A stretch of DNA of 55,654 nt from an uncultured bacterium (GTDB taxonomy: Bacteria > Patescibacteriota > Patescibacteriia > UBA1558 > GWA2-36-10): NCBI GenBank assembly GCA_903855135.1, contig CAINYB010000014.1, positions 1 through 55,654 of the forward strand, read 5' to 3'. The position numbers were made by a program, and so were the translations under genes. Within the stretch, counting starts at the first letter, position 1. Each line of letters starts with the position of its first letter. The notes beneath the pieces were generated by a model. It had not been told where the DNA came from. It made no database searches and was given only the letters and a program-made list of their open reading frames with translations. This document shows positions 18,702 to 25,421 of the stretch, piece by piece.

Positions 18702-19364
18702 ATGAATAAAAAAGAAAAAGCGGTTATTTTAAGAAAGCGTGGCCAATCATTAGCAGAAATAGCTGAAATTTTAAAAATTTCCAAAAGTACAGCTTCTTTA
18801 TGGTTAAAAAGCATTGGCATTTCTAAAGCTGGTAGATTACGTTTACAAAATAGGATTACAAAAGCCAGGGTTAAGGGTGGCCAGGTAAACCACGTAAAGA
18901 AATTAGGCGATATAGAAAAAATTACTGAGTTTAGTCAAAAATTGATTAAGAATTTAAAATTTTCAAAAATTGACTATAAAATATTTTGCGCACTTCTGTA
19001 TTGGTGTGAAGGAAGTAAAGGCGGTAATTCTGTACGTTTTATTAATTCTGATCCATATTTGATTAAAACTTTTTTATTATTTTTACGTCTTGGGTTTCAG
19101 ATTAGTGAAGATAAATTTAGGGTTTGTTTACATCTGCATAAATATCACAAAATAGAGGAAGAGATCAAATATTGGTCTAATATTACAGCAATACATGGCA
19201 GTAAATTTTTAAAAATTCATCAAAAAGCAAATACAGGGAAAAGACTAAAGGATAATTATCATGGTTGTGCTTCTATTCGTTATTATGATGTGTCAGTTTT
19301 GAATGAGATAAAAATTTTGTATAAATTATTATTTATAAATAATGGGGGAGTAATTCAGTGGTAG
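18702..19364 (+). CDS. HTH protein with LAGLIDADG-like (homing-endonuclease-like) core
   Basis: A 220-residue protein. The N-terminus is a resolvase-type helix-turn-helix (KAVILRKRGQSLAEIAEILK, ISKSTASLWLKS). The remainder has the pattern ALLYWCEGSKGGNSVRFINS followed by a DP and a helix (LIKTFLLFLRLGF), which resembles the half-LAGLIDADG fold of small HTH proteins common in Patescibacteria and Actinobacteria. I cannot confirm nuclease activity. Its last 21 bases overlap the 5' end of tRNA-Trp, and it separates rpmG from tRNA-Trp. Both facts suggest an inserted, possibly selfish, gene. Confidence 0.6.
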   Translation: MNKKEKAVILRKRGQSLAEIAEILKISKSTASLWLKSIGISKAGRLRLQNRITKARVKGGQVNHVKKLGDIEKITEFSQKLIKNLKFSKIDYKIFCALLYWCEGSKGGNSVRFINSDPYLIKTFLLFLRLGFQISEDKFRVCLHLHKYHKIEEEIKYWSNITAIHGSKFLKIHQKANTGKRLKDNYHGCASIRYYDVSVLNEIKILYKLLFINNGGVIQW

Positions 19365-19417
19365 AATGTTGGTCTCCAAAACCAATCACGAGGGTTCGAT
19401 TCCTTCCTCCCCTGCCA
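19344..19417 (+). tRNA. tRNA-Trp (anticodon CCA)
   Basis: A complete cloverleaf: acceptor GGGGGAG with CTCCCCT (first pair G-U), D arm ATTC-AGTGGTA-GAAT, anticodon stem TTGGT/ACCAA with loop CTCCAAA (anticodon CCA), T arm GAGGG-TTCGATT-CCTTC, discriminator G as expected for bacterial tRNA-Trp, and an encoded CCA. The 5' end lies inside the preceding coding sequence, so any promoter of its own must lie within that gene. Confidence 0.96.
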
Positions 19418-19481
19418 GTAAGTTTTTTATCGAGTGACCGAGACGCTGTCTGGTAACGATAATTGCTTACAAAAGAAAAAA

Positions 19482-19501
19482 CGCCATTTTGGCGCTTTTT
19501 T
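19482..19501 (+). terminator. Terminator after tRNA-Trp
   Basis: A stem CGCCA (19482-19486) with TGGCG (19490-19494) and loop TTT, preceded by A6 and followed by C and six T. It ends the tRNA-Thr/rpmG/tRNA-Trp stretch 65 bases after the tRNA. Confidence 0.8.
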
Positions 19502-19628
19502 GTTTGCTTAAATTTTAAATCAAAGAAACAATTTTATCTTTTAAAATTAATTTACTTTGAATAGAGGAAAGTAATTCTCTTTTTTCTAGGATACTACCTT
19601 ACGCTTACCACGTCGCACGTGGAGCAAA

Positions 19629-19652
19629 AAAGCAGTCCTTAGCGGCTGCTTT
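19629..19652 (-). terminator. Terminator of the HD-domain gene
   Basis: Complementary arms AAAGCAG (19629-19635) and CTGCTTT (19646-19652) with a 10-base loop and T-tracts on both strands. The loop contains the stop codon of the minus-strand gene, so terminator and coding sequence overlap; it could also stop plus-strand transcripts. A separate small hairpin, CCACGT-CGC-ACGTGG, lies at 19609-19623. Confidence 0.7.
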
Positions 19653-20193
19653 CTTTTTTTATTTCTAATAATAATTTTTGATGACGTTCTTTTAATTTTA
19701 CGAAAAGGTTTTCATGTTTTAATTTCGGTTCAGCAATCTTAATAAAATATTCTAATTTTTGAATCAAGATTTTTTCCATCTCAGGATTATTACCGAAACG
19801 ATAGTAATTACTATTATCTAAGATATCAGCACATTTAATCATTAGAGCTTCTTTACCAGCATATTTGGTTCTCTTAAACATTTCCTGGTATTGTTTTTTC
19901 TTGTCTTTAATTTTTGTTTTAAAAGAAACCGCAGATACTAAATTACTGATTTTTTTCCCAAATTTTTTTTCAAGATCTTTAATCGTTATTTTTGAGTCTT
20001 CTAATAAATCATGTAATGTTGCTGCAGCAATTGTCGTGGCAGGTGATCCGTTTTCTGCTAGCGAACAAGCTACTTTTAGGCTGTGAAAAATTACTGGCTT
20101 TTCATTAAAGCCACTTTTTGAATATTCAGTCATTAAAAAAATCATAGCATTTTCAATGATTTGACTGTCTTTTTTTGAGTATGCTTTTCCCAT
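19639..20193 (-). CDS. HD-domain hydrolase, SpoT/MESH1-like
   Basis: A 184-residue single-domain HD protein. Motifs are FHSLKVA (first His), TLHDLLEDS (His-Asp pair plus the Glu-Asp seen in (p)ppGpp hydrolases) and KCADILDN (last Asp). The order and spacing fit the hydrolase domain of RelA/SpoT or the small alarmone hydrolase MESH1, but the synthetase and regulatory domains are absent. I start at ATG 20193: the longer frame from GTG 20223 overlaps a -10 box TACAAT (20215-20220, minus strand). Specificity for (p)ppGpp is inferred, not shown. Confidence 0.8.
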   Translation of the reverse strand: MGKAYSKKDSQIIENAMIFLMTEYSKSGFNEKPVIFHSLKVACSLAENGSPATTIAAATLHDLLEDSKITIKDLEKKFGKKISNLVSAVSFKTKIKDKKKQYQEMFKRTKYAGKEALMIKCADILDNSNYYRFGNNPEMEKILIQKLEYFIKIAEPKLKHENLFVKLKERHQKLLLEIKKESSR

Positions 20194-20214
20194 AATTTTG
20201 TCTAAACAATTTAT

Positions 20215-20243
20215 ATTGTACACATTTTTAAGATAATTATCAA
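20215..20243 (-). promoter_or_regulatory. Promoter of the HD-domain gene
   Basis: On the minus strand, TTGATA (complement of 20238-20243), 17 bases, TACAAT (complement of 20215-20220). The start is predicted near 20208, about 15 bases before ATG 20193. It lies back to back with the promoter of the CofE-like operon. Confidence 0.7.
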
Positions 20244-20257
20244 TTTTTGATTAAAAA

Positions 20258-20286
20258 TTGACTAAAATGTCAATTTATGTTTATAT
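20258..20286 (+). promoter_or_regulatory. Promoter of the GC-rich CofE/MAT/HprK operon
   Basis: A -35 box TTGACT (20258-20263), 17 bases, and TTATAT (20281-20286), within a run of alternating T and A that offers other -10 choices. The leader of about 70 bases contains a small CCTC-TTGATT-GAGG hairpin. The promoter is AT-rich like the host genome although the genes it drives are GC-rich. Confidence 0.55.
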
Positions 20287-20364
20287 ATATCGAAATATAC
20301 CTCTTGATTGAGGGGTGTATGAACCTTAAAAAAACGAATGAAAAAATACGAAAGGAACAAGGTC

Positions 20365-21108
20365 ATGAAAAAGATTGAACTGATCGGCCTAGAGAATATC
20401 CCCTTGGTAAACAAGGGTGACGATTTGGGTCGGTTAATCATCAAGTCCGCTGTTGAACAGGGGATTGATTTTCGTCAGGGAGACATCGTCGCTGTTGCTC
20501 AGAAAATCGTTTCGAAAGCAGAGGGGCGAACCGTTGATTTGGCGATGATCGAACCATCTGTTCAGGCTCGTGAGCTTGCTGGTCAAACTGGTCGTGACCC
20601 TCGGCTCTGCCAGGTCTATTTGAATGAGTCGAGTGCTGTTCTGCGGATCAAGGGGCGAATGATTATTACGCGTCACAAGTTGGGATTTGAATGTTCCAGC
20701 GCGGGCGTAGATCGTTCAAATGTCGCTCCTCACGCAGCGGGCATCGTTGTGTTGTTGCCTGAAGATCCTGACGAAAGCGCTCGTAAAATTCGCCAGGCCA
20801 TTCGTGATCGTTTTAGAGTCACTGTCTCTGTGGTGATCACAGATTCACTTGGTCGTCATGATCGAGAAGGATCAATTGGTTTGGCGATTGGCGTGGCGGG
20901 GATTAGCCCCATAGAGGTCAGGCATCAACAAGATCTTTATGGCAATGAGGCTAAAACTGGCATTGCCATCGTTGATGAAGCATCAGCAGCAGCTTCCTTG
21001 ATCATGGGTCAGGCGGATGAGAATCTGCCGGTGGTCGTGGTCAGGGGCGTTCGCTATACCGTGGACGATCAAGCGTCAATCCAACAACTTCTGATTTTGG
21101 GAGACTGA
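20365..21108 (+). CDS. CofE-like glutamate ligase (F420-0:gamma-L-glutamyl ligase family)
   Basis: The 247-residue product follows the CofE/FbiB pattern from end to end: VNKGDDLGRLI, GDIVAVAQKIVSKAEGR, LGFECSSAGVDRSNV, LLPEDPDESARKIRQ, VVITDSLGRHDREG, AIGVAGISPIEV, and AIVDEASAAASLIMGQ. Known members attach glutamate to the phosphate-bearing cofactor F420-0 using GTP. No other F420 gene is visible, so the acceptor is unknown. I start at ATG 20365, preceded by GAAAGGA, rather than ATG 20338. G+C is far above the neighbours. It is first of three tightly packed genes, with a TGA stop two bases before the next ATG. Confidence 0.88.
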   Translation: MKKIELIGLENIPLVNKGDDLGRLIIKSAVEQGIDFRQGDIVAVAQKIVSKAEGRTVDLAMIEPSVQARELAGQTGRDPRLCQVYLNESSAVLRIKGRMIITRHKLGFECSSAGVDRSNVAPHAAGIVVLLPEDPDESARKIRQAIRDRFRVTVSVVITDSLGRHDREGSIGLAIGVAGISPIEVRHQQDLYGNEAKTGIAIVDEASAAASLIMGQADENLPVVVVRGVRYTVDDQASIQQLLILGD

Positions 21109-21110
21109 TC

Positions 21111-22337
21111 ATGAATTTCTTGACTTTGAACAGAGGTTGCTTGGATCCTAATGAGCAACCATTCGAGATCGTCGAAAGGAAGGGTTTGGGTCATCCCGAT
21201 TCTTTGGCCGACGGTCTGGCTGACGCTATTTCAATTGCCTATTCCAAATACTGTTTGGATAGGTTTGGTGTGGTGCCGCATCACAACTTGGACAAGGTCT
21301 ACATCGGTGGTGGGCATTTTCTGCGAGACTACGGTTCTCGGACGATGCTCGCGCCGATTCAGCTCATCGTGAATGGTCGGATCAGTAATTCGATGGATGG
21401 ATCGGAAATTGATGTTCAGAGTATTCAGCGTGAAGCTGCCTCTGAATTTCTCGCGCCTTTGATGCCGCATTTGGATGTCGAACAGCACCTGGAGATACAT
21501 CCGAATGCAACGCAACATACGCAACGGGATTTCTGGTTTTCTCCTCGATCACGAGAAGACCTTCACGAGTTGTCTCGTCTCAAGGCAAACGACACGTCTC
21601 TGTGCGTTGCTTATGCGCCTTTGTCTGTTTGCGAACTTTTAACCATTGTCTTAGAGCAAGCCTTCTGGAATGTTCAAGAAGATGGGGGTAGGGTTCCTCG
21701 TTGGACTGACATCGGGCAAGATATCAAAGTGATGGTTCTGCGTAACGGCAGACAGATTGATGTCACGGTTTGTGCGCCTTTCATGAGCAACTCCATGAGT
21801 TTTTATGAGTATTACCTCCAACGTGTATCCGAGACTGAGTCCTTGTTGCAACAACTCGCAGAGAGTGTCGTTGGCAACAAGTATCAGGTCAAGGTGGAGG
21901 TGAATACTGCGGGCCGTCTTTACATGCTTGGTGTGGGTAGCTGCATTGAGTGTGGTGAAGAAGGCATCGTTGGACGAGGCAATTCCTCTGGAGGTTTCAT
22001 CGCCGCTGGCAGGCCTCATTCCATGGAAGCTGCTTTCGGGAAGAATCCGGTCTATCACACTGGGCGTGTTCTGGGATATCTGACGCAGAAGTTGGCTTGG
22101 GCCATCTATCGTCAGACTGGCGTTCCCAATGTCATTCACGCCTTGACGATCAACGGTGGAGGCTTGGTTCCTCCGGATAGATTGGTGATTAGTACGGCTC
22201 AGGAAGTTTCTCGTACAGCGATCGCTGATATTGTTGAGCGAGAATTTCTGAACACTGATTACCTTTCTGAGGTTTTGCGAATGCCGGCGGTATTCAGAGC
22301 TCTGAATTTCGTCGCTCAAGATCTGCAAAGGAGGTGA
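21111..22337 (+). CDS. Archaeal-type S-adenosylmethionine synthetase
   Basis: A 408-residue member of the archaeal methionine adenosyltransferase family, not of bacterial MetK. Motifs include ERKGLGHPDSLADGLADAIS, HHNLDKVYIGGG, a central PHLDVEQHLEIHPN and the Gly-rich GRGNSSGGFIAAGRPHSMEA followed by FGKNPVYHTGRVLGYL. Such enzymes make S-adenosylmethionine from methionine and ATP. Length matches the family (about 400). A bacterial metK with its own riboswitch lies at 36615, so this is a second enzyme. Codons are GC-rich (32 G+C in the 60 bases 21181-21240 by hand count). It ends in TGA, overlapping the ribosome-binding site of the next gene. Confidence 0.9.
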   Translation: MNFLTLNRGCLDPNEQPFEIVERKGLGHPDSLADGLADAISIAYSKYCLDRFGVVPHHNLDKVYIGGGHFLRDYGSRTMLAPIQLIVNGRISNSMDGSEIDVQSIQREAASEFLAPLMPHLDVEQHLEIHPNATQHTQRDFWFSPRSREDLHELSRLKANDTSLCVAYAPLSVCELLTIVLEQAFWNVQEDGGRVPRWTDIGQDIKVMVLRNGRQIDVTVCAPFMSNSMSFYEYYLQRVSETESLLQQLAESVVGNKYQVKVEVNTAGRLYMLGVGSCIECGEEGIVGRGNSSGGFIAAGRPHSMEAAFGKNPVYHTGRVLGYLTQKLAWAIYRQTGVPNVIHALTINGGGLVPPDRLVISTAQEVSRTAIADIVEREFLNTDYLSEVLRMPAVFRALNFVAQDLQRR

Positions 22338-22342
22338 TTACA

Positions 22343-23278
22343 TTGGATCAATACAAGTGTGCCGTTATCTCTGGAGGAGTTTCGGTAAACTTCGCCAGTG
22401 ACATGCCACTTCTTGAACTGTTTAACCAATCTGGTTACACTAGGCATTTCCCGGATTTTCATTGCGTCGATCAGCACCTGTCAACACCCTATCTGGTTCA
22501 TTACCGAAACAGAGAAGAGATGACAGTCGAATACAGCGGATCGACAGCAATTCTGAACTTCCCTTGGGAATTGATGAGAAAGGGCGAAACGATTCTGTAT
22601 GCAGCCTATCCCTTTGTCGAACGTCAGTTGCAAGGACTCGGCATCGTAACGGCTCATGCTGCTGCAGTTACGTTTGGTCAGGATGGAATCATGATCATCG
22701 GTAAGATTGGTGCTGGTAAGACTTCTACTGCCATGGAATTGTGCAGGAAGCGTGGCGCCAAGCTCATTGCCAATGATTTGTGTTTGGTCGGTGGTGAAGA
22801 TGAATGTCGAATTGTGGGAGGAACGAAAGACTTCCATGTCCGACTGGAATCTGCTCGACGTAACCTACCTGATCTGGTTCCTTTTTTCTCTGAACGTCCT
22901 GGCCTCGATTCCTGGTCGAACAAGGTTGTCTTTGACCCAGTCAAACTTGGCATTCAACTGCAAGACGAACCCGTGCCCTTACGCAAGGTGGTGCTTGTTC
23001 ACGTTGATCAAAGCCAGAAACGTTTAACGGTTCAACCGAAGAGCGATTTGGTTTTGCGACTATTGTTGAACGAGAACTTCTCGCGTTACATCAGGTCCAC
23101 AACCACAACCTTACTGGGTGGTGATTCCTATGATCTTCTGGGGTACATTCCTTCGATGGATTCCCCAGAGCTTTTCGAGAGACGTAGAAGGCTCATCAAC
23201 CATATCCTCGTTGATGTGGGAGTAGTCTATGTTTCCGGTAAGGTGGAGGAAGTGGTCGATGCGGTTGCTCGACTTTAG
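22343..23278 (+). CDS. HprK-like P-loop kinase
   Basis: The segment GIMIIGKIGAGKTSTAMELC, then KRGAKLIANDLCLV, follows the P-loop and Asp-containing loop of HPr kinase/phosphorylase (family pattern GDSGIGKSETALEL, then LVADD). The first 110 residues do not resemble the HprK N-terminal domain, so it belongs to the looser HprK-like kinase group, some of which modify small molecules or peptides. I start at TTG 22343: an almost ideal ribosome-binding site, AAAGGAGGTGAT (22327-22338), sits eight bases upstream. The GTG at 22334 lies inside that site. It ends with TAG and is followed by a terminator. Its substrate is unknown; no HPr is encoded nearby. Confidence 0.78.
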   Translation: MDQYKCAVISGGVSVNFASDMPLLELFNQSGYTRHFPDFHCVDQHLSTPYLVHYRNREEMTVEYSGSTAILNFPWELMRKGETILYAAYPFVERQLQGLGIVTAHAAAVTFGQDGIMIIGKIGAGKTSTAMELCRKRGAKLIANDLCLVGGEDECRIVGGTKDFHVRLESARRNLPDLVPFFSERPGLDSWSNKVVFDPVKLGIQLQDEPVPLRKVVLVHVDQSQKRLTVQPKSDLVLRLLLNENFSRYIRSTTTTLLGGDSYDLLGYIPSMDSPELFERRRRLINHILVDVGVVYVSGKVEEVVDAVARL

Positions 23279-23305
23279 CCAAGATTGGCTTCATTCGTTG
23301 AAAAG

Positions 23306-23323
23306 TGTCCACAAACGTGGACA
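23306..23323. repeat. Short hairpin before the operon terminator
   Basis: Arms TGTCCAC (23306-23312) and GTGGACA (23317-23323) with a four-base loop, between the HprK-like stop codon and the terminator at 23326. It may strengthen termination or protect the mRNA end. Confidence 0.6.
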
Positions 23324-23325
23324 AG

Positions 23326-23357
23326 GACCGCGGTTGACAAAACTGCGGTCTTTTTTT
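23326..23357 (+). terminator. Terminator of the CofE/MAT/HprK operon
   Basis: A 10-bp stem, GACCGCGGTT (23326-23335) with AACTGCGGTC (23341-23350), one G-U pair and loop GACAA, followed by seven T. It is a textbook intrinsic terminator, and its right half is also the spacer of the next promoter. Confidence 0.9.
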
Positions 23358-23362
23358 ATAAT
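23334..23362 (+). promoter_or_regulatory. Consensus promoter embedded in terminator
   Basis: TTGACA (23334-23339), exactly 17 bases, TATAAT (23357-23362): a perfect sigma-70-type promoter. The -35 box lies at the top of the terminator hairpin and the -10 box begins with the last T of the T-tract. It drives the AT-rich operon starting at 23422, with a leader of about 50 bases. Confidence 0.9.
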
Positions 23363-23421
23363 TATACAAATTCATCATATAACATATTTTGGTCTAAATT
23401 AATCAGAATATAAATAAATAT

Positions 23422-24561
23422 ATGAAAGTGTGCGTTGGAATACCTTCCTACAATGAAGCGGATAGAATATCTTTTGTGGTTTCACAAATTGATAAAGGTT
23501 TGAAGTTGTTGCGTGAAAATTTTCCACAAATTAATGATTGTGTAATTTTGAATGCAGATAGTTGCAGTAGTGATGATACTATAAAGAGATTTAATAACAC
23601 AGACACTTTATTTATAAAAGATTCAGTTTTAACTAAGGGTGAACCAGGCAAGGGCAAGAACGTCCTTGCTATTTTAAAATACGCTTTAGAAAATTCTTGT
23701 GATGTGGTTCTGACTATTGATGCGGACTTAGAAAGTATTACGCCAGATTGGATGTTAAAATTTACGGAATTAGTAATAAACAAAAAAGCAGATTTTGTTT
23801 ATCCGGAATATAAACGTAACAGGTTTGAAGGTAGCACAACGAATCATCTGGCATATCCTTTAATTTATGCTCATTTTGGTAAAGACATTAGACAGCCAAT
23901 TGGTGGAGATTTTGCCATGAGTTCAGAATATGCTCAATACATATTAGAACAGCAAGTGCCAATAGACGCTTATAAGTTTGGTATAGATATTTTTTTATCT
24001 ATGAATGCGGCTAGTGGAGAATTTGTTGTTCAGGCTGCTTAATTAGGTAAGAAAATACATAAACCAAGTTTTCCAAGAATGAGAGAAATGTTTCCACAAG
24101 TTGCATCTGCTGCGCTGGAGACTTTACTTCTACATAAGAGATCTTTAAAATTTGATGACGTTGATAAATCAGATATTAATATAACAGATAAATCAATTTT
24201 TTCGCATTCTAAAGAAGCAAAAATGATCTTAGAAGAAGAGTTAGGTAAATGCTCTAAAGATTTTTTAAGTTCACTCAAATGGTTGGATGAGCGAACTTTA
24301 CTTAATTTACAAGCTATTTTACCAAAGAATCATTTGAAGTTTGATTCTAGTCATTGGGTTAATGTTTTAGGAGATTGGGTTTCTTTTGCTTCGAACAATT
24401 CAATAATGGATATGCAAAACTATTCTCAGGAACTTTTACCATTTTTTGTAATTAGAGCTGTAAACTTTTGGAATGAAAGTAAAAATAAAACAGCTAATTG
24501 GGTCGAAAATGAAATTCGTATGCAGGCTTTAGATTTAAAAAAATATTTTGATCATAAATAA
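23422..24561 (+). pseudogene. GT81-like glycosyltransferase interrupted by in-frame TAA
   Basis: Residues 1-206 have the pattern of glucosyl-3-phosphoglycerate/mannosylglycerate synthases: GIPSYNEADRI, LNADSCSSDDT, KGKNVLAILKYA, LTIDADLESITPDW, YPEYKRNRFEGSTTNHLAYP and IRQPIGGDFAMSS. A TAA at 24040-24042 then stops translation, but the same frame continues (LGKKIHKPSFPRMREMFPQV) for 173 codons with the expected family continuation, so one base change splits an otherwise intact gene of about 379 codons. A C-to-T change from CAA is the simplest explanation. The product may be lost, made by readthrough, or the stop may be a sequencing error. Family members make glycosylglycerate solutes or polysaccharide primers. 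Confidence 0.8.
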
Positions 24562-24563
24562 TT

Positions 24564-25421
24564 ATGTATTTTTCAGTTTTATTAGGAAATCCAGTTGAAC
24601 ATAGTATTTCTCCAAAATTATTTTCTCTTTTAGCAGATGATTTGGGGATTGAGTATGCTCACATAAAAATGAATGTTCCATCTAAAAATAAATTACCAGT
24701 ATTTTTGAACAGCTTAAAAAACATTGGTTGTTATGGAATTAATATAACTTTACCTTATAAAATAGCCATTATGGGCCATGTTGATGCTATTGAGAAAGAA
24801 GCTAAGCAAATGGGGGCGGTGAATGCTATTTATTTTAAGAATGGGAAATTTATTGGTTTTAATGCAGATGCTCCCGCTGCTTTAATGGCGATTGAAAAGA
24901 AATTGAAAACAATCACAGCTAGAGATAAAGTTTTAATTTTAGGTGCCGGTGGGGCTGGTAGAGCAATTGCTTTTGAGATCAGAAAAAGAACTTCTCATAT
25001 TATTATTGTAGATAAAGAAATTAAGAAGGCAAAGGAATTGTCTGACAATTTAGAGAAATCAAATAATATCTTATATAAGAAATTTAATAATAAAGATATA
25101 ATTTCTTTAATTAAAGATTCTGATTACATCATTAACGCTAGTCCAGTGGGCATGACTCCGAACATTGATGGTATTCCTGTAGATTTTTCTTCTATAAAAT
25201 CTCTAAAGGGTAAGTATTTTTTTGATGCAATATTCAATCCTTATGAAACTAAATTTTTAAAATTAGCAAAGAAAAAAGGAGCAATGACCTGTTCTGGTAT
25301 GTACATGATGATTTTCCAAGCAGCTTATGTTTTAGAAAAATGGATCAATAGAAAAGTTAAAATTAATGACTTGGAAAAAATTAATAGTATTTTGATAGAT
25401 TATTTAAAAAATCATGCATAA
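24564..25421 (+). CDS. aroE: Shikimate dehydrogenase-like protein (AroE family)
   Basis: A 285-residue AroE-type NADP oxidoreductase. The substrate domain keeps LGNPVEHSISPKLF (Ser-x-Ser variant SIS), GINITLPYKIAIMGHVD with the catalytic Lys, and GAVNAIYFKNGKFIGFNADA. The nucleotide domain has VLILGAGGAGRAIAFEI, then NASPVGMTPN and the C-terminal GMYMMIFQAAYVLEKW. It should reduce 3-dehydroshikimate or a related ketone. No other aromatic-pathway gene is in the window, and the next gene encodes a sugar-type isomerase/oxidoreductase, so a role in a specialised pathway is possible. The sequence is very AT-rich. It starts two bases after the preceding frame and overlaps the next gene by 8. Confidence 0.87.
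   Translation: MYFSVLLGNPVEHSISPKLFSLLADDLGIEYAHIKMNVPSKNKLPVFLNSLKNIGCYGINITLPYKIAIMGHVDAIEKEAKQMGAVNAIYFKNGKFIGFNADAPAALMAIEKKLKTITARDKVLILGAGGAGRAIAFEIRKRTSHIIIVDKEIKKAKELSDNLEKSNNILYKKFNNKDIISLIKDSDYIINASPVGMTPNIDGIPVDFSSIKSLKGKYFFDAIFNPYETKFLKLAKKKGAMTCSGMYMMIFQAAYVLEKWINRKVKINDLEKINSILIDYLKNHA

Noticed and set aside
20365-21108. Evidence for F420 cofactor use in this cell
   Set aside because: Only a CofE homologue is present; no cofC, cofD, fbiC-like or F420-dependent oxidoreductase is seen in the window.
21231-22328. Long minus-strand frames of 97 and 225 codons within the MAT gene
   Set aside because: They are shadows produced by GC-rich codon composition on the opposite strand of a clear enzyme gene, with no family motifs.
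24040-24042. Recoding or an alternative genetic code at the in-frame stop
   Set aside because: The codon is TAA, which ends most genes here, and TGA serves as a normal stop at 52187-52189 and in the CofE-like gene. Code 25 (TGA as Gly) therefore does not apply.
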